The notes under the pieces are model-generated. The model made no database searches. It saw nothing but the letters and a program-made list of their open reading frames with translations, and was not told the origin of the DNA. The position numbers were made by a program, and so were the translations under genes. This document shows, in pieces, positions 47,684 through 61,500 of a stretch of 64,000 bases of DNA (positions are counted from its first letter, which is position 1; the number at the start of each line of letters is the position of its first letter). The stretch lies in contig NC_086378.1 of NCBI RefSeq assembly GCF_036588685.1, forward strand, positions 33,085,578 through 33,149,577, written 5' to 3'. The DNA comes from Mytilus trossulus. Its lineage: Eukaryota; Mollusca; Bivalvia; Mytilida; Mytilidae.

Positions 47684-47739
47684 TATTTTTATACCTACAC
47701 ATAATATCATTATTGTTTGACGATCAACCCCATTTAAAA

Positions 47740-47940
47740 GAAGAAGTGGTATGATTGCCAATGAGACAACTCTCCCTAATAGACCAAATGATTAATAAAT
47801 TAAATTATGTAAATTATAGGTCACCGTACGGCCTTCGACAATGAGCAAAGTCCATACCGCATAGTCAGCTATAACAGCCCCCAAAATGATAAATGTAAAG
47901 TAATTCAAACGAGAAAATTAACGGCCTACTATCGTTTACT
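47740..47940 (+). repeat. Family B repeat, plus-strand copy
   Basis: 'agaagtggtatgattgccaa' through 'ggtcaccgtacggccttcg' to 'agtcagctataaca' and 'gagaaaattaacggcc'. 47940-48780 has no gene; a 'gggatttcggg'-type low-complexity stretch occupies 48600-48780. Confidence 0.8.
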
Positions 47941-48778
47941 TTGGTGCTAATCAGATCTAATTTAATTGTCGTCATACTAAGTGTGTACTTAAATATGCTG
48001 TCTTTGCTTTGCATTGTTTTTGAAGGTTGCATTTTATATTTTATTTTATTTTTCAAAATATTTGCAGCGGTCTTATTTATAATTTGTGCTGAAAAGCTGC
48101 GTGTATTTTAAACATTCACATTTATGAGTGCTATAGTGAGTTTACATGTACCGATGTTTTATAAAATTGGCAGTGTCTTTGGGGTCATACAAAAACATTT
48201 ATCAATCCGTTACGTGTATTTCTTGTCACTAGTAATTACTTTATCAATGTATTTTAACAGAGTATCTGAGTGCACCCGTCTTTTAGTATGATTCAATATG
48301 ATCGATCTTTTAGTTTTTTGCGTAGTGTTTTGTAAACGGTTTGTTTTACGTCTTCTGTGACTTCAAGTTCTATAATGACGTTACATTGGAGGCCCATTGA
48401 AGAAAAAAATTTACACTGCATAATTTTCTGTTTTATTTGAAACAAATACAGTAATGAACAAATGCTTGAATACATTAAAAAAGATACACGGGCATGACGT
48501 CATGATGTCTTGATTTACTTTATGATGTCCTTTTTTTTGAAATCTGAAGAGATAACTGATAACAGTATTTTAAGCTTGACTTCGTAGGTTAACGAGGGGA
48601 AGGGGGAAGCACATGACCTTTTTCGGGACGTCGGGAACGGGTGTTTTTAACTCGGGATTGACCTTTCGGGTTTCGGAATTTCTTTTTTCAAATTTCGGGA
48701 TGTCGGTATTTATTTTATTTTAAATTTTGGACCTCGAGATTTCATGTTTCAAGCCCGCGATTTCGGGATCAGGACCCT

Positions 48779-48789
48779 TCCCCCCCCCC

Positions 48790-48821
<32 letters not shown>

Positions 48822-48823
48822 AT
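48779..48823 (+). repeat. Poly-C run followed by (CA)n
   Basis: About 27 consecutive C followed by about seven CA units. On the minus strand this is an unbroken G run, able to form G-quadruplexes. Its length in the sequence is likely uncertain. It is preceded by diverged GGGA/TTTCGGG repeats on the plus strand. Confidence 0.85.
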
Positions 48824-49047
48824 TTTACTGCCGCAAATTGTATTAGGTTTATCTTACGTTGCGTATCGGAACTAGGAAAACGGATATTTGCGACAATAAT
48901 ATCAAGTTTTACTAAGGCCAAGCTTTAAATACAACACAATGATCTCCATTATAATGCCACAAATTAAAATAAATGTCATTTGGCTTAAATTCCATAAATG
49001 AAAAAGTCCGCGAACTTATTGCATCATCGTTGGTACCGTAACCATGA

Positions 49048-49110
49048 ATGCGACGTCATATATATACTCCGAATGTCAAACATAAACACTAGAGGACTCA
49101 GGTATTTATA
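49048..49110 (+). promoter_or_regulatory. Candidate CRE-TATA promoter near the SLC4 gene
   Basis: CGACGTCA (a near match to the cAMP response element TGACGTCA) abuts TATATATA at 49058-49065. A start near 49090 and the possible donor ACTCAG|GTATTT (after 49110) would give a very short leader exon spliced to 49469. This is an alternative to the candidate at 34672. Both are sequence-only guesses. Confidence 0.25.
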
Positions 49111-49468
49111 ATTTTCGTTCGCTTCTAAACGGTTTCAATACTGAAAAAATGACGATTTTGAAGCACGAAACGCGACCTTCTTGTTTACATTAGAAATCGA
49201 ATACCAAATTTTTTTTTTATCAAAATTCAAAATGGCGGATTTCTTAGTAACGAACTGGTAAAATGTAGAATATAACCATTAAAAATAATTGTCAAAGTTA
49301 GATAGTCCTTACAAACGAGTTACATTATCAGAATTACCGTTTCCTTGTTCAGACAATATAATATTAAAACTATGTTATAGGAACATTTTGCACCCCACAT
49401 TTTCTTATCTTTATACTGTTCAAAAATAGAGATGCATCAACATTCAAGTACTTTCTTTTTTGTTTCAG

Positions 49469-49562
49469 AAAGAAGACTGTACAACCTAAACAAGTATCAA
49501 AATGAATGGCATGAATGGGTCATACGAAGTGAAAAATGGAGAACAATTAAGTCACAGAAAAC
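49469..49562 (+). CDS. SLC4 exon 1 (first coding; ATG at 49502)
   Basis: The acceptor TTTGTTTCAG ends at 49468, so an upstream non-coding exon exists. 33 bases of 5' UTR are followed by ATG in the context TCAAAATGA, 20 codons ([20 protein letters not shown]) and one base, then donor GTAAGT. It ends phase 1, matching the next exon. No earlier in-frame ATG occurs within the exon. The peptide has no signal sequence, as expected for a cytosolic N-terminus. Confidence 0.7.
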
Positions 49563-52500
49563 GTAAGTTTACATTTTCAAAACAAATTCATCTAAGAGTA
49601 AAACAATATTTACAAAAGAACAATATATCAACACGTTTTCAGAAATCGCCGCATAAGGATGGTGGATATTTGTTTCATTGGCAATCATACCACATCTCTT
49701 TTTTTATTAATTCCAAACATTTTTTTAAACTGGTATGCATGTACATTATCACTGAAACAGTCATCTATGGAAGCTTTTACAGATCCATTGAATTATCGCC
49801 ATTTGTTCTCTTCAACGGTTTCGGTAGTCGGATTTCAAATGTTTGGCTGTAAGCGTTTCTGATGAAGGTAAATCCAGAAATGCGCTAAGAACGCATAGAC
49901 TTATTAAACGTGTTGTTTTCATTTTTTTTGTAAATACGCGGGAACGTTTTGGTATTCATGTTTACATGCTAGTACTTTATTTCTAATAATTGCTCAAGTA
50001 GTTAAAAATTTGCAAAAAAGAAATAAGCGAGCTACATTCATACATGAATTTAATTTTTTTTCGAACAGGTTTTCATCTGTAGTCATATTAAAAGTGCCCA
50101 ACGACAACCCCGTTAAACAAATAATTTGTGTTTGCACTGACGTAATCGTTTGCATTATATCTACAAACCTTGCATTATATCTATAAATGATGTTAAAAAT
50201 GCCTTTAATAGATTTTCTGAAAAAGACAATTTTCATTTAAATATATATATACGTAATTTTTTCTTTAAAAGTACATTTGATAATTTAACTTTAATGTCTG
50301 TTCTGTAAATTATAAGTATATTCATAAGATTTTTATTGCTTACATCTTGAAAAATAAGAAATCGTTCGTCCTTGACCTTTGACTTTGAATTGACGGAAAT
50401 TGTACTATACGACAGGGTTACAAAGATGGTGATGATGAAATGCATTCGACTGGTTCATAATATAACACTATCTAAGGGAGCTACCATTTGATATTTATGG
50501 GGGGGGGGGGGGGGGGGGGGGGGGGGCTAGGATGTAAAATGTTGTCCTGCATTTTTTTTTAGCTGTAATCTCTGTCCTGCATTTTTATTTTTCAATCTGT
50601 TCGGTCCTGCCTTTTTTTTTTAAAGTTTATCTTGCCTTTTTTTTACCTAATTTGTCGTCCTCACTTTTTGTTTGCAAGTGACTCAAATGGTAGCTCCCTA
50701 ATGTCGATGCATACAAAAGAAACTAAAAATTATAATGTCACTCTACAGTGGGTTAATAATCTTACTTTTGAGAAATGTCAATTGACCGACATTATTGGTC
50801 TTAATCTTAAGCTAGTATCAACAATGTTGTGTGAGTAAACTTAAGTTATTTGATAAAAAAAACTTCGTGATATACAAATATAGTCTAGATAGATGGATAG
50901 ATCCAAGGCCACACTGAAGGTCTATACAGGTGTTATATAATGGTGATAAAGTTGTTCTATTTTAAGACTGCATGGCAAACATATGGGACAAAGGACACAT
51001 AGTTACGAGACAAAATCTTAAACGATAACAAATGCATCAGGTTTTTTTTTATTAACGGGCCTTTAATGAGTTTTAATACCAAGGTTTCTGTCATACTTTT
51101 TCAGAAGACTAGCATACTTTTTGATGAATTGGCATAAATAATAATAGGTCAAGTATAGGTTATATCTTCGTAACATTGAGGCGCATTTAACTGAATAATT
51201 TTGAAATTATGCGAACTTTCACTCCTAACTACAGAAAAATCTTTCTCAAGATATAGATCTTTAAATTGTTGTATATTAGATAAAAATGACTTGAAAATGA
51301 TTTAAATGTCTCCAGACTTTATTGATTGCTGTCTTAACAATATAGGAAGCTACAAGTTCAAGGTTACTGTTGGGCTCTGACACTTACTTGACCTTTACTC
51401 GTACGATATTCGGAAGGCCAATAATGCTGTTACAGTATCCTATATAAATCTGCAAAATTCTTTTATCTTAGTACTTTTCATTTTGGACAACGACATAAAG
51501 ACAAAAAAGGGCGTCTACATATAAACTAGTATACAATCTTTGACAAAAGAAAGGATGTCTATAATAATAGATTGATTCCAATTTGAATTTCTGTCTGTTA
51601 GGCATATTTTACCTATTTGTCCTACTTCGATCGGTTTTATCTTGCAGGTTAATGGATCAAGGTCAGATTTGTTGGGTAATCAACTGATCATCACTTAGTC
51701 TTGTTTATATGTGCAACCGAGATTTAACGCACTTTTACATCACAGCTACATGGTTACGTGTTGTCAAACACACAACTAGAACTGGGCTAGAGTACATTGA
51801 CATGGGCTGTTTATGTTTCATTAATTCAAAGCCTTTTATTCTACTTTTCAGTAACATTAGGTTAAATATACATAAGTTGACCTTAGGTTTTATAATCATT
51901 TTTATTTAGTTTCCCATATTTATTTCTAAGTCATATGCATCGACTTTGCAAACTGCTGATTTTGTATGTTATTTTGACAGTAACAGTAACCTTGTATGTT
52001 CACAAAGTTTGGTTTTGTTTTACCACAACTTGACCGATATCGCTAGACTGTCATTTTCGGTGGTATCAACAACTAAACAGTATGTACCTCGGTATGGTAT
52101 TTTATACGGACTATGCCCTATATGTGTAGAGGCAAACATACAAACCCAGTGGCGGATCCAGGGGAAGGGTTCCGGGGGTTGGAACCCCCCTTTTTTTGAC
52201 ACCACTTCAGTTCTTCATATATAATTTTCAACGATAAAGCTAACATCACACTATGGAGACGATCAGAAGACCTCTTTATATTATGTTAGCTCATACAAAA
52301 TATTCGTTTAACTGAACTTGTTTGTTGGCACATTTCATACACATGTTACATAGAACTTTTTTGTTCGCTCACATCATACAGAGGTTCAACAGATCTTTTT
52401 TTGTTAGCTCACACTATACAAAGGTTTAAAAATTCTTTTGGAACCTTTTTGTTAGCTCATCTTATACAGAGGTTCAGGAAAACCGTTTTGATAGCTCACA

Positions 52501-55500
52501 CCATACAAAGGTTCAGAATAACCTTTTTGTTAGCTCACATCATACCGAGGTTTAGAAGAGCCTATTTGTAAGCTCAAACCCTACAGAAGTTTAGAACCAT
52601 TTTCATTAGCTCATACCATTCATGGTTCAGAAGAACCTTTCTGGAACGAGAGGTCCAGAAGAAACGAATCTTTAGCTCACACCATTAGGGTGTTTAGAAG
52701 AACCTATATGTTATATCACGCCATACAGAGGTTTAAAAGGGTTTTACACAATTGAGCACTAAAGACAACATTAACAAGTGCAAAAGTAGAATCACAAACA
52801 TACTGAACTCCGAGGAAAATTCAATCGGAAAGTCCCTAATCAAATGGCAAAATCAAATGAGAAAACACATCAAACGAATGGAAAAACAACTGTCATATTC
52901 CTGACGTGATACAGGCATTTTCAAATGTAAAAAACCGTGGATTGTATATTGTTAAAAAAATTCGAAAGAATAACAATTGCAGCGTTATTCAAATAATTCT
53001 TGGGGGATTAATTGTTAATACAAAATGATAAAACGTTAAGAACCCAATACTAGTTTGACTCTTAATTGTAAGAATCCACTTATCAACAAAGACAGAATTT
53101 CCTAGATGTCTCCAATTTTCAGAATGCTTAGCATTAAGATTTAATCATTCCTGAGCAAATAATCACGACAATGAAATTATCTAAACTAAGACTGACGTGT
53201 TTATATGATTAAATTTTGTTCAAACAGAAATATTGAAACATCTGTTAATTGAAAAATTAAAGTATTTAAAATAAATGGCTACTACAGTTTAACTCTCTAA
53301 ACTATATACATATCTGTGAAATTTTATAGCTTTAATGTAATCCAAATTATAATGACGTCTTGAAAGGCTATATTAATTCAAAGAAGGCGTAAAAGAATGG
53401 ACTAGTTTTAATGCAATATTCATGGTATTCAAAGATTGTACGTAAGAATGCGAGTCTTGGTTGTTACGAAAAACTTCATTGACCTTGTTGTGTATACAAT
53501 TCAGGTCATGGATTCTTTTTTTTATCATCAAAAACAAATCCACAATCGATGTACGGTAACTCTTATGTAAGAGTTGTCAAGATAAATTAACATGTGACGT
53601 GATAAATATTAACCTTTTAACTTATATTGTCAGGAGGAGATCAAACCTGTGTTTCAGCATAAAATAGATCCAAGTCTCAAAGGATCAACTTACATCTAGC
53701 AACATAAAAATGTGGTCTGTTAAATAGTGAGCTTACCCCTCAATTCTTTTTAAATGGTGTTGTAATTTTTTCTCAGTTTCAGTATTGTAATTTTCAATAT
53801 TTTATTTGTTGGTTTGCTTAGCTGGTTCGGTATACAAAAGTCTTGTCTTTCATTTGTTAAGAAAACTGAAATAAGTGTCGTGGCTTGGTGTTTGTTTTTT
53901 GTTTTTTTTTCTTTTGACCATGGAATTCACTGTTTTTCTATTTTTGGTCATGTTATTTTGTGTTTGTTTCGTCATTTTTTTTAAATGATATTGTCTGGTA
54001 ATTTCAACCTTTTTTACATTGGCATCGTCTTTGGGTTTTTTTCATCGATTTTAACAATGGTATAGTTTGTTTTTTTCTTTGATTTTTTCCATGATATTGT
54101 CTTTTTTTTCATTGTTTTTTACAATGATATTGTCTGTTTTTTCTTCGACCTGTTTTTGATAGCTCCTTTCTATCTTATCTTCTTATTTTCTTGCAAAAAT
54201 ATGTAGTTTTAAGTCTGATATGCTCCAAACGTATGATAATTATGTAGAAAAGTAAAGCAATTTTTTTATTTGTAAATATTTTCTTTTCTTTCAGGCAGTC
54301 TAGCAGTAACGGAGTTTATCCAGGGTCTACTCACAAAAAATGATGAAGAAACACATGTTGTTTTCTGTCAGTTAGACACTTTAACTAAAAAAGACGAAGA
54401 AGTTATTTGGCGAGAGTCTGCCAGGTAATTAGCATAACATAAAACGATAGTTGCCGATTATTGCTCCCGTCTGAGACTAGACAGCGATAAGATACAAAAA
54501 GTGAAAAAAAAGGATTATTATCCTCAATTATCTGGAATGTCCTATCATTGTCTGAACGCAGTCGGTTTGAGTTCATAACAGATTCCTACGGGTCGGGAAT
54601 GGTCCTGGTAGTTCGGCGAAGCATCCCGACAGTTAGGCGCGTCCCGTAACATTCGGGGGACCTCAGCCGATTTTGTCTAGTCGGATTACAACCGTGACTA
54701 TGTCGTGACAGATTCTGCTGTATCGGATCAAAATCCTAACAACGTTCTGTGCTTTCTGGACGGTGTCCTGAGGAACGGGAATGATCTGGAGAAATTTTTC
54801 ATTGCTGTTTTTCTGCCGATTGAGTTCAAACTGCCTCCAGATCTTGTCGATTGCGAGCAGTCTTTGCCGAAACCGTTCGGGGACAGTCCCATTATTAATA
54901 CGAAATTCGTCAATGATACCCACGTCAGACTCCCGACAATTATAGAAAGCAATACGACTGAGACCAGAAAAAGCCGTTTACAATGCGATGGAGCGGACCA
55001 TGATAGGATTACATTTCGACAGTACCTGATTATCTCGAATATGCCGACTGTTTTCTAATGCGGGGTTCACCCATTTCCGATTATTGCCCCCGTCAGAGTC
55101 CCGACAATTACAAAATACAATACGACTTAGACCAGATAAAGCCGTTTGCAATGTGATAGAGCGGATCGTTATAGGATTACGTTCCGGCAGTACCTGCTGA
55201 TTCCGATTATGTCGACAGTTTTCGAACGAATAACTTCCGTCAGCGTCAAATCACTGTCTGGTCACTGTCTGATCTCTGTCGGATTACATTCGGTAGAATC
55301 TGGACGCAGTCGTAACATACTCGGTCGAATTTTACCTGGCTAAAGATACAAATTGGATTGGAAGCGGATCGAGAACGGGATTATCGGGACTCTTCCTGAA
55401 CAATATCTGATTGTTGTCGTGATTAGAATTATTTGTTTTAAGCTGGGGTCACACATTCACGATTTTTACTGACGTCCTTGACAGGACCATTCCCGATTAA

Positions 55501-58500
55501 AATTTGTCAAAAGTCTGATCAAGATCCTAATAATCGTGGATGGAAATTCAAACTTTAATTAAAATTTGTAAAACAAATAATTTAATCACGACAACAATCA
55601 GATATTGTTCAGGAAGCGCCGATATTCCAAGCGAATTTATCCCGTAAATCCCGTTCTCAATCCGATTCTAATCCAATTTGTATCTTTCGCCAGGTAAATT
55701 TCGACAGAGCCTGTTACGACTGCGTCCCGATTCTACCGTATACCATGTAAACCGACAGAGATCAGGCAGCGACCAGACAATAAACCGACGCTGACGGAAG
55801 TTATCCGTTCGAAAATTGTCGGCATAATCGGGATCAGTAGGTACTGTCGGAACGTAATCCTATCACGTTCCGCTCTATTGTATTGCAAACGGCTTAGTCT
55901 GGTCTCAGTCGTATTGTATTCTGTAATTGTCTGGACTCTGACGTGGGTATTATAGACGAATTTCGTATTAATAACGGGACTGTTCCGGAACAGTTTCGGC
56001 AAAAACGGTTCGTAATCGACAAGATCTGGATGCATTCTGGACTCAATCGGCAGAAAAAAAGCAATGAAAAATTTCTCAAGATCATTCCCGTTTCACAGGA
56101 CACCGTCCAGAATACACAGAACATTGTTAGGATTGTGATCCGATACAGAAGAATCTGTCACGACATAGGCACAATTGTAATCCATCTAAACCAAATCGGC
56201 TGAGTTTCCCTGAATGTTACGGGACGCACCTAACTGTCGGGGTGCTTCTCGCCGAACTATTCGGGTCCTTCCCGACCCGTAGGAATCTGTTACGAACTTA
56301 AACGACTGCGTTCAGACAATGATAGGACATTCCAGATAACTGAGGATAGTAATACGACTTTTTCACTTTTCGTTTCGTATCGCTGTCTGATCTCAAACGG
56401 GAGCAATAATCGGCAATGTGTGAACCCCGCATTACAAATTTGAATTAAAGTTTGAATTTCCATCCACGATCTACAGGATCTTGATCAGACTTTTGACAAA
56501 TTTTAATCGGGAATGGTCCTGTCAAGGACTGCAGTAAAATCGTGAATGTGTGACCCCAGCTTAACGGATAAACTCCGTCAGCGTCGGTTCACTGCCTGAA
56601 CTCTGTTGAATTACATTCAGTAGAATCGGGACACAGTCGTGACAGAATCGTTCGAATTTTACCATGCGATGATACAAATCGAATTAGATTCGGATTTGGA
56701 ACTGGATTATCGGGACAAATTCGTTTTAAAACGGTTGAATATTCACGCTTCCTGAACAATATCTGTTTTTTGTCGTGATTAAAAATATATATTTTTATAA
56801 ATTTTAATTAAAGTTTGAATTTCCATCCACGATTTACCGGATCTTGATCAGACTTTTGACAAATTTTAATCGGGAATGGTCCTGTGAAGGACGGCAGTAA
56901 AAATCGTGAAAATGTGACCCCAGCTTAAACCAGTTTCAATAATATTGTTTGAATTCTGGATAGAAAAACAAACGACGGTGAAGAAGCAATCGAAAATACA
57001 CCACCTTCAACTGGGGATAAATCAAATGTATAGACGTGTTTTAAAAGTGTCTCATGCTATACATACGTTTAAAAAAATATGAAAATAATTTAGGGTGTTA
57101 CCTGAAAGTCAAAGTCTATAAAAAATGAAAAACGTTTTAAACAATAGTAACCATAAATAACTGTCACCGTCGCGTACATCGATTGCAAAAAGTAGCTCAG
57201 TCATACCTTGATCGAATAGAGCCGGATTCCAATGCAACGTATGCTTCAATTATGACGTTGTTGATCAACTGATCGATTATTGTTAGTTTAAACATACATT
57301 GATTTTGTTCTTGCCTTTTTGGGATATTGGGTTTAATTATTGGAATTTCGAAGTTTTTTTTCTTTTTCTTTATCTTCAAAATGACGTTATAAATTGTAAA
57401 TGTATAGATGTATGTTTCGGCTTTTTCAGATGGGTTAAATACGAAGAGGATGTCGAGGAGAATGGCAAACGTTGGTCGAAACCACATGTGGCTTCTGTTA
57501 CATTACATAATGTATTGGAGTTAAGAACACAAATGTTCGGAGGAGCCTTGGTACTAGATGCAGATGTCACAAACATTCCTCAGTTAGCTGGTAAGATGAT
57601 TCATTAAAAAATTTTCGTTTAAATAAGATATATTTTATGGTTTTCACATAGTAGCCTAACCTGACACGTCACAAGTTACTTTAAAATTGTACATTTAGAG
57701 TTTGGATACACGCATGGATATATTTTTAATACATCCTTGGTTTTTTTCCGATGTAGTCGGTATAGTTTTGGTTTGTGCCCTTTGAACTTAAGGACGCTTA
57801 ACTATGGCAACAGAATACGCATGCTCGAAAATCCATTCTGTGATTGGACAAAATGCTGTCATGGTGGGTGATTTGGTCGTGTTTGAAAAAAAAGTCTCGT
57901 TAATTATATCGGAATGGAAAGCAAATAAAAAACTATAAATATTTAAACTAGATCTTACAAAGATTTATATTTTTATTAAAATAATTGTTTCTCCAATAGC
58001 TCTTTGCATCCATGACAGCTGTTTACTTGGGACAATTATATAATTTTTAATGTAAACTTTGTTGTACGAACGTACATGACTTTTAGAACGCACCTACGCA
58101 TGTGAGATTTCCGCGTGGTTTTGGTGAATGTAAACAGAAAGATACGAGGACCGAAAATACTGAACATAAACAGAGAAAAAAGTAAAACACAAAAATACTG
58201 AACTCCGAGGAAAATTCAAAAAGGAAAGTCCGAAATAAAAAGGCAAAATCAAAAGTCCAAACACATCAAACGAATGGATAACAAATGAACTGTCATATTC
58301 CTGACTTGGTACAGGCATTTTCTAATGAAACTTTAGTAATGGTAAATCGAAATGATAGTTTTAAACATACACTCAAATTTAAATACCTCGGATATCTTTT
58401 TAAAAGATAGTTCTTGTTAAATATTCGGCTTTCAATGTTTCTGGTGAAGGTCAACCCAGAAACCGTATCGAATAGATGAAATGTAAAGAGAACTATTTTC

Positions 58501-61500
58501 ATTGTTAACTTCAACATAATAAGACATATCTAAACTCATATATTTTTATTTAATTTTCAGATCTTATCATCGAAGAACTATCAAAGAACAAAACAATAAC
58601 AGAAAATACAAAATCTCTAATTAGATCATCGTTGTTAGCGCGTCATGTTCATCCTCATTTAAAACGGAGACGTATCTCGACAAGTGATTCAGAAGGAAAT
58701 ATAATCACACAATGCAGGATGCCAAAAAGTAAGACATGATATCATTCAATTCTAAAAGCCCTAACAATTATTGATAATGTCAACGGAAGAAAACATAAAA
58801 TACAGCACGACTTCGATAAATTAGCTTTTCTTGAAAATTGACAAAACACATTTATTAATAAATGGAAGTCTGGGTGAAAACACATTGATGTAGAGTAACC
58901 GTCAATGAGACAGCAACCAAACGATAAAATCGGCATTGAAACTGAGAGAGGTAATTACAAACTTAAGCTCGAGAAGGAAGACTGTACAATATGTTAAGCT
59001 TTGAATCATTGACTCGAATCTGTGAAAGTGAGTTAAAATAACAAATCTGCCAACAACAAAGAATATTTTGCACATAACAAAAAAATTTCCAAAAAATGTT
59101 GTTTATGCTTGTTAACCCATCTCTACATATCTAAGTATATTTTTTAGCCACCAGTTCTGCAGATTTTGCCAAAATGAAAGCGCGACAACACGCAGAAGGC
59201 AGAGGTGAAACAAACGGTCATCTTCCAGAATCATCGCCTCTTGTCAAGGCAAGTATTTTCATTTTTTATAGTCAATTTATTTCATATTTTCTAAGACATT
59301 TTTTTTTTATACAAAATGTGGCACATAATCATTACGCAACTGTGGTATTTCTTCTTATTCGAAATTCAGATTTGTACGATGTAATATATGAAACAAGTCA
59401 ATTTTGCAGTGAAAATTAACGAACGTATACACTTCAGGCCAAAAAATCACGATTATAAGCAATAATACTAGTATCTTAAGAACAATTTTCAACTGAAAAT
59501 GTTTGTAGTGGTGTCAGAAATTATGATCAAACAATGTATTCTCTCTTCAGCTTAATAAACCTTTTATGAAAAAGATTCCCGAAGGTGCACAAGTCGCCAA
59601 TGTATGGGTTGGTGAAATAGATGATTTGAAGGAACCAATCACGGCTTTCATTCGATTAGATAAACCCAGATCTATTGGTGATTTGACAGAGGTACCATTA
59701 CCAACTCGATTCATTTTTCTTCATCTTAGTCCTGTCGGGGAACCAGGTCACATTTTTGCAATTGGAAGAGCAATGTCAAATATGATGGTTGATGTGGTAA
59801 GAAACACATTTTCATTGTTGATGCGTTCATATTACTTAATATTTAAAGTTATCTACAATAAAAGCAACAGTAAAATTAAAATTGAGAATGGAAATGGGTA
59901 ATGTGTCAAAGAGACAACAACCCGACCATATACAAAACAATAATAACAGCAGAAGGTCACAAACAGATCTTCAATGTAGCGAGAAATTCCCGCACCCGGA
60001 GGCGTCCTTCAGCTGACTCCTAAACAAATATATACTAGTTCAGTGATAATGAACGCCATACTAATTTTCAAATTGTACACAAGAAACTAAAATAAAAAAA
60101 AAACAAGACTAACAAAGGCCAGAGGCTTCTGACTTGGGACAGGCTCAAAAATGCGGCGGGGTTAAACATGTTTATGAGATCTCAACCCTCCCCCTATACC
60201 TCTAGCCAATGTAGAAAAGTAATGCATAACAATACGCACATTTAAAATTCAATTCAAGAGAAGTCCGAGTCTGATGTCAGAACAGTAGTATACTGCTATT
60301 CAAAATTCTTAAAATGAGTGAAAGAAATTAGGTTACAAACTTAAGCATGCAAAGCTCTGATTCCTTTCACGGATTTGGCTATACGTTTTGGACCCTTTGG
60401 ATTATAGCTCTTCATCTTCTATATAAGCTTTGGATTTCAAATATTTTGGCCACGAACATCACTGAGGAGACGTGTATTGTCGAAATGCACATCTGGTGCA
60501 AGAAAATTGGTACCTTTAATTTTATTAAACCGAGTGAAACACATCAATTTTGAGGGGAAAACAGAAACAACAGAAACACTGAAGTGCAACAAAAACAGAC
60601 GCCAACATACATAGAAAAGTACTATTTGATAACAGCTTCAATATTCATGAAATGGAACAGGACATTTTAAGAAAAAATAGTGGGTTGAACCTGGTTTAAA
60701 GACATGCCAAACCTCCCGCTTATATTGCAATGTTAAAAATCGCTAAAATGACAATGCTACGCGGCAGAAATAAAGCATAACACATCCAAGAACACGCACA
60801 ACAGAGAAACGCACAAATGAATAATATAATATTCAATACAGCATGAAAATTGAAGAATACAAACGAACATCTTCATTAACGACAGACAGGAAAGGACACT
60901 TTGTCATCTTCAAACATTCATTGAAAGTAGTCAACTGGAAATAAAAGGTTAGAAGAATGCAATAAAAAAAGAGAAGCGAAATCAAACAAAGGAGCAATTG
61001 GGAATTATAAATCACAGAAGATTAATCTTTATGACATCTCTTTGCAAATAGGGAACATTTGAATCAGATTCAGGTTGAAACAAAATGCATTGAAAAATAA
61101 ACCTTTTCGAGAACAAAACCGGTATGCCACGTTTTTTGGGGATCTGGGATATAGCGGGTAAACAAGTTGAGTCTTGGAATAAATTGAGAAAAAGTGGGAA
61201 ATGGGAAATTATTACAAAAACGCGGGATTGGAAAAAGAGCTTATCCGTGTCATCCCCGCTTTAATCAAAACTTAACTAAAAACTGAATGGTAAGACAAAT
61301 TGATGTCCGTATCAGTATCTTTTCTATTGGTAAAATAGATAAATCTCAATATAAGTTTGAATTGTGCAGTTATATATTAAAGTTTGTTTTCTATGCGAAA
61401 TGGAGCTGGTTAAATGGACATGTTTTAAAAAGTTTCTTTAGGCAACTTTATGTCACTGATATGGCCCTCAACCAGAAGTTATACCCATACCGTAAAGTCA

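Larger units (their letters stand above)
49563..54294 (+). other. SLC4 intron 1 contents
   Basis: 4.7 kb. Holds a family B fragment (49660-49710), a MITE with a long G run (50475-50699), a CAGTGGCGGATCC fragment (52147-52205), the 44-bp tandem array (52284-52742), a family C copy (52790-52920) and T-rich sequence with repeated 'atgatattgtctgtttttt' (53990-54150). No exon-like frame was found that would extend the transporter. Confidence 0.6.

Noticed and set aside
52284-52742. Second array that could be mistaken for a repeat-spacer system
   Set aside because: Whole 44-bp units are repeated with gradual divergence; there are no unique spacers.
54663-56203. Similar 86-codon frames on opposite strands in SLC4 intron 2
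   Set aside because: They lie in the arms of the fold-back cluster. Their similarity comes from the arms, and overlapping frames are open on both strands equally.
59242-59246. GT donor CTT|GTCAAG for SLC4 exon 5
   Set aside because: It keeps phase 0 but is a poor match to the donor consensus, whereas GCAAGT six bases on matches fully apart from the GC.
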